Positions 62,534-64,000 of a stretch of 64,000 nucleotides of DNA are shown here, piece after piece. Numbering within the stretch: the first letter of the stretch is position 1; each line of letters opens with the position of its first letter. Under the pieces are notes generated by a model. The model was not told the DNA's origin, made no database searches, and saw nothing but the letters and a program-made list of their open reading frames with translations. Source of the DNA: Peristeroidobacter soli (GTDB lineage: Bacteria > Pseudomonadota > Gammaproteobacteria > Steroidobacterales > Steroidobacteraceae); NCBI RefSeq assembly GCF_004138485.1, contig NZ_RYEV01000003.1, positions 1 through 64,000 on the forward strand, written 5' to 3'. Both the position numbers and the translations under genes were made by a program.

Positions 62534-63505
62534 CTAAGTGTTCTTTACCATCGACATCACCTGGCCCGCATCGAGCGTGCTGGCCTTGTGCTGGATCTCA
62601 GACGAGTACTGACCTTGTAATTGTTTGGCCTGGCCGAGCAACGATTGATAGGTCTGTTGAATCAGCGCCGTGTTCATCTGGCGACCGCCGGAGTAATAGC
62701 GCTTCGCGAGCTGGCCGAGTGCATACGTCGTTGCAAACGAGAATGCGGCGCCTGCAGTGGCGCGTCCGAGTCCGCGACCGAGCCCGCCCGCGACACTGCC
62801 CAGCAGACCACCGAGCAACTTGCGGCCGATCTGCTCGACGTATTGCGACGTGAGACCCACACCGGCCGTCGCGAGAAACTCCCGAATGTGACCTTTGTCG
62901 AGCTGAAAGCCGTAAGCCTGGCCGATCCGATACACCAGTTTGATTTGCAGCGGAATGATGGCCATGGTGGCCAACGATTGCGGCAACAGCTCGATCGCGC
63001 CATTCACTATCGAGTGATTGAGGATGTACTTATCCAGTTCGGCGTCGGACATCGTTGCCTGTCTCGCGCCGTTATCGATGGGCTGGGCGGTTGCAGTGGC
63101 CGCGGCGACAGGCGTATTCGGCAGCGGCGCATCGGCAAGCGCTGCCGCGTCCTTTTCAACTTGTGCCGTTTGCTGAGTGTCGAGATTCAGCGCGGCACGC
63201 AGCTCTTGCAGAAATTTTTGCTCGACGGGATTTGCGACCCCATCGGCATCGCACACACAGACCGCCATTTCATAGGCGAGTTGGCGATGAGAAGGATCGC
63301 TGAGCACGGCCGCCGCCTGCGCGACGTTCACTCGCTTGAGCAGTACGTTCTGATAAAGCTGCGACAGTTGCGGCGCGCCCGGCTCGCCAGTCAAGGACTC
63401 GGCGATGCGTTTGATCTCCTCACGTTCGCGCTCATCCTTGGCGCCGTCGCTGAATGCAGCCAGCAGGGCAATGGTCAGAACAGCTTCTTGCTCGCGAGCA
63501 TTCAT
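62534..63505 (-). CDS. TerB-like/DUF697 protein
   Basis: A 323-residue protein. The N-terminal half (about 1-125) is a TerB-like helical domain (ALLAAFSDGAKDEREREEI, EMAVCVCDADGVANPVEQKFL), with the acidic residues that bind metal in TerB. The C-terminal half (about 155-300) resembles DUF697: AIELLPQSLATMAIIPLQIKLVYRIG and a glycine-rich membrane-like helix. The ATG at 63505 has AGGTGA five bases upstream; a GTG at 63514 is in frame but lies inside that site. The role is unknown; the membrane part suggests a stress response at the envelope. Confidence 0.75.
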   Translation of the reverse strand: MNAREQEAVLTIALLAAFSDGAKDEREREEIKRIAESLTGEPGAPQLSQLYQNVLLKRVNVAQAAAVLSDPSHRQLAYEMAVCVCDADGVANPVEQKFLQELRAALNLDTQQTAQVEKDAAALADAPLPNTPVAAATATAQPIDNGARQATMSDAELDKYILNHSIVNGAIELLPQSLATMAIIPLQIKLVYRIGQAYGFQLDKGHIREFLATAGVGLTSQYVEQIGRKLLGGLLGSVAGGLGRGLGRATAGAAFSFATTYALGQLAKRYYSGGRQMNTALIQQTYQSLLGQAKQLQGQYSSEIQHKASTLDAGQVMSMVKNT

Positions 63506-63535
63506 CGACGTCACCTGTTTCGTTGTGGCGCTCCG

Positions 63536-64000
63536 TTATTTCTTGGCGGCAGCGCGCTGTTGACTCAAGGCCACGCCCCCCAGAATCAATGCGCCGGCCA
63601 CGGCCATGCTGAGGGTGAGCGGCTCACTCAGGAACACCCACGCCCAGATTACGCCGAACAGCGGCACCAGATAAGTCACGGTCGAGGTACGGGGCGCACC
63701 GATGCGATACAACAGCCTGTAATAAAGGAAGTACGCCAGGCCGGTGCACAGCACCCCTAACATGACCGCGGACAGCCAGGAAAGTGCCGGCGGAGGCACG
63801 CTCGGCCAGGTCGCGAACGCCAGCGGAGCGACGGCAACCGAGGCACACAGCACCGTGCCCGCCGCCACTGCGCTCGGAGGCAGGTCGTGCAAGTAACGCT
63901 TGGTGAAATTTCCACCAAAGCCATAAAGGATGGACGCGAGCACGCCGGCGAGAGCGGCCGGTAGCACACTGCCGCCGGAAGTCTTGCCGCTCGCGAGCAC
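63536..64000 (-). CDS. EamA/DMT-family transporter, C-terminal half (partial)
   Basis: The 154 visible residues form about five membrane helices and include TSTVTYLVPLFGVIWAW and FLSEPLTL, the EamA repeat signature (PxxxxxxxxxxxxxEPLT). The gene continues past the right edge, so the N-terminal repeat is not visible. Such carriers export amino acids or metabolites. The C-terminal basic tail (QQRAAAKK) is complete. Confidence 0.8.
   Translation of the reverse strand: MLASGKTSGGSVLPAALAGVLASILYGFGGNFTKRYLHDLPPSAVAAGTVLCASVAVAPLAFATWPSVPPPALSWLSAVMLGVLCTGLAYFLYYRLLYRIGAPRTSTVTYLVPLFGVIWAWVFLSEPLTLSMAVAGALILGGVALSQQRAAAKK

Noticed and set aside
1-64000. CRISPR arrays, tRNA and rRNA genes
   Set aside because: No regularly spaced repeats, cloverleaf-like sequence with CCA-end context or rRNA-like stretches were noticed on either strand, though this was read by eye only.

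Overview
The window is GC-rich, gene-dense bacterial chromosome. It has short intergenic gaps, many four-base stop/start overlaps, and frequent GTG/TTG starts that can be placed from Shine-Dalgarno positions. An OxyR of E. coli numbering (C199/C208), a CysA-CysT-CysW-Sbp sulfate system, YajQ, type II NADH dehydrogenase, YgiD, PQQ-dependent dehydrogenases, a KgtP-like carrier and many secreted or lipoprotein genes point to an aerobic Gammaproteobacterium. The flavour is that of environmental lineages such as Steroidobacteraceae or xanthomonad relatives. That placement is inference; there is no rRNA or tRNA marker in the window.

Layout, left to right. 1-222: the right end of an IS21-type element (IstB tail plus tandem terminal repeats) that has cut off a VOC/glyoxalase gene tail. 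239-3626 (-): NatA/NatB-type ABC exporter with a TAP-like secreted peptidase. 3799-7126 (+): exported methyltransferase-fold protein, DUF3014 protein, coiled-coil protein and a lipoprotein. 7528-12278: a secreted Ig/FN3 protein, epoxide-hydrolase-like enzyme, SDR, periplasmic GDPD and a lipoprotein hydrolase. 12441-16422 (+): an Ig-domain autotransporter coupled to an exported Sel1/caspase protein. 16419-19203: SDR, small ORF, DUF559-like protein and an Xre/RES toxin-antitoxin pair with its own palindromic operator. 19184-23885 (-): KorA/KorB 2-oxoacid:ferredoxin oxidoreductase with a GltD-like ferredoxin-fused flavoprotein. 23969-28016: LCAT-like lipase, PCuAC copper chaperone, and oxyR divergent from ahpC-ahpD with a readable OxyR site. 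28048-30265: NUDIX, ndh and yajQ.

30276-39823 is two divergent operons around a LysR gene. The minus arm is LysR, YtcJ amidohydrolase, DUF3667, Gfo/Idh/MocA and YajQ. The plus arm is class III CoA-transferase, MHS-family carrier and quinohaemoprotein dehydrogenase, a probable but unassigned catabolic unit. 39807-41094 is a TlpA-like lipoprotein broken by a frameshift in a G6 run. 41271-43073 carries DUF4398/OmpA envelope lipoproteins, a terminator and a host-attachment protein. 43074-43708 has a palindromic intergenic element, followed by a HerA-like ATPase.

46360-53752 (+) is one tightly overlapping unit: CysA with an extra USP-like C-terminal domain, sulfate-binding lipoprotein, CysT, CysW, a histidine kinase with a four-cysteine PAS domain, and an OmpR-type regulator. 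A flavoprotein and a second, paralogous regulator follow. 56576-60462 is mprF-acvB (aminoacyl-phosphatidylglycerol synthesis and turnover). The right end holds a small acidic protein, YgiD dioxygenase, DUF4168 protein, a TerB-like protein and the edge of an EamA transporter.

No CRISPR array, tRNA, rRNA, prophage or replication origin was seen. The best candidates for undescribed biology are the sulfate-transporter/two-component unit with its CysA-USP fusion, the autotransporter-caspase pair, the CoA-transferase/PQQ-dehydrogenase unit, and the nested palindromic element at 43112-43378.
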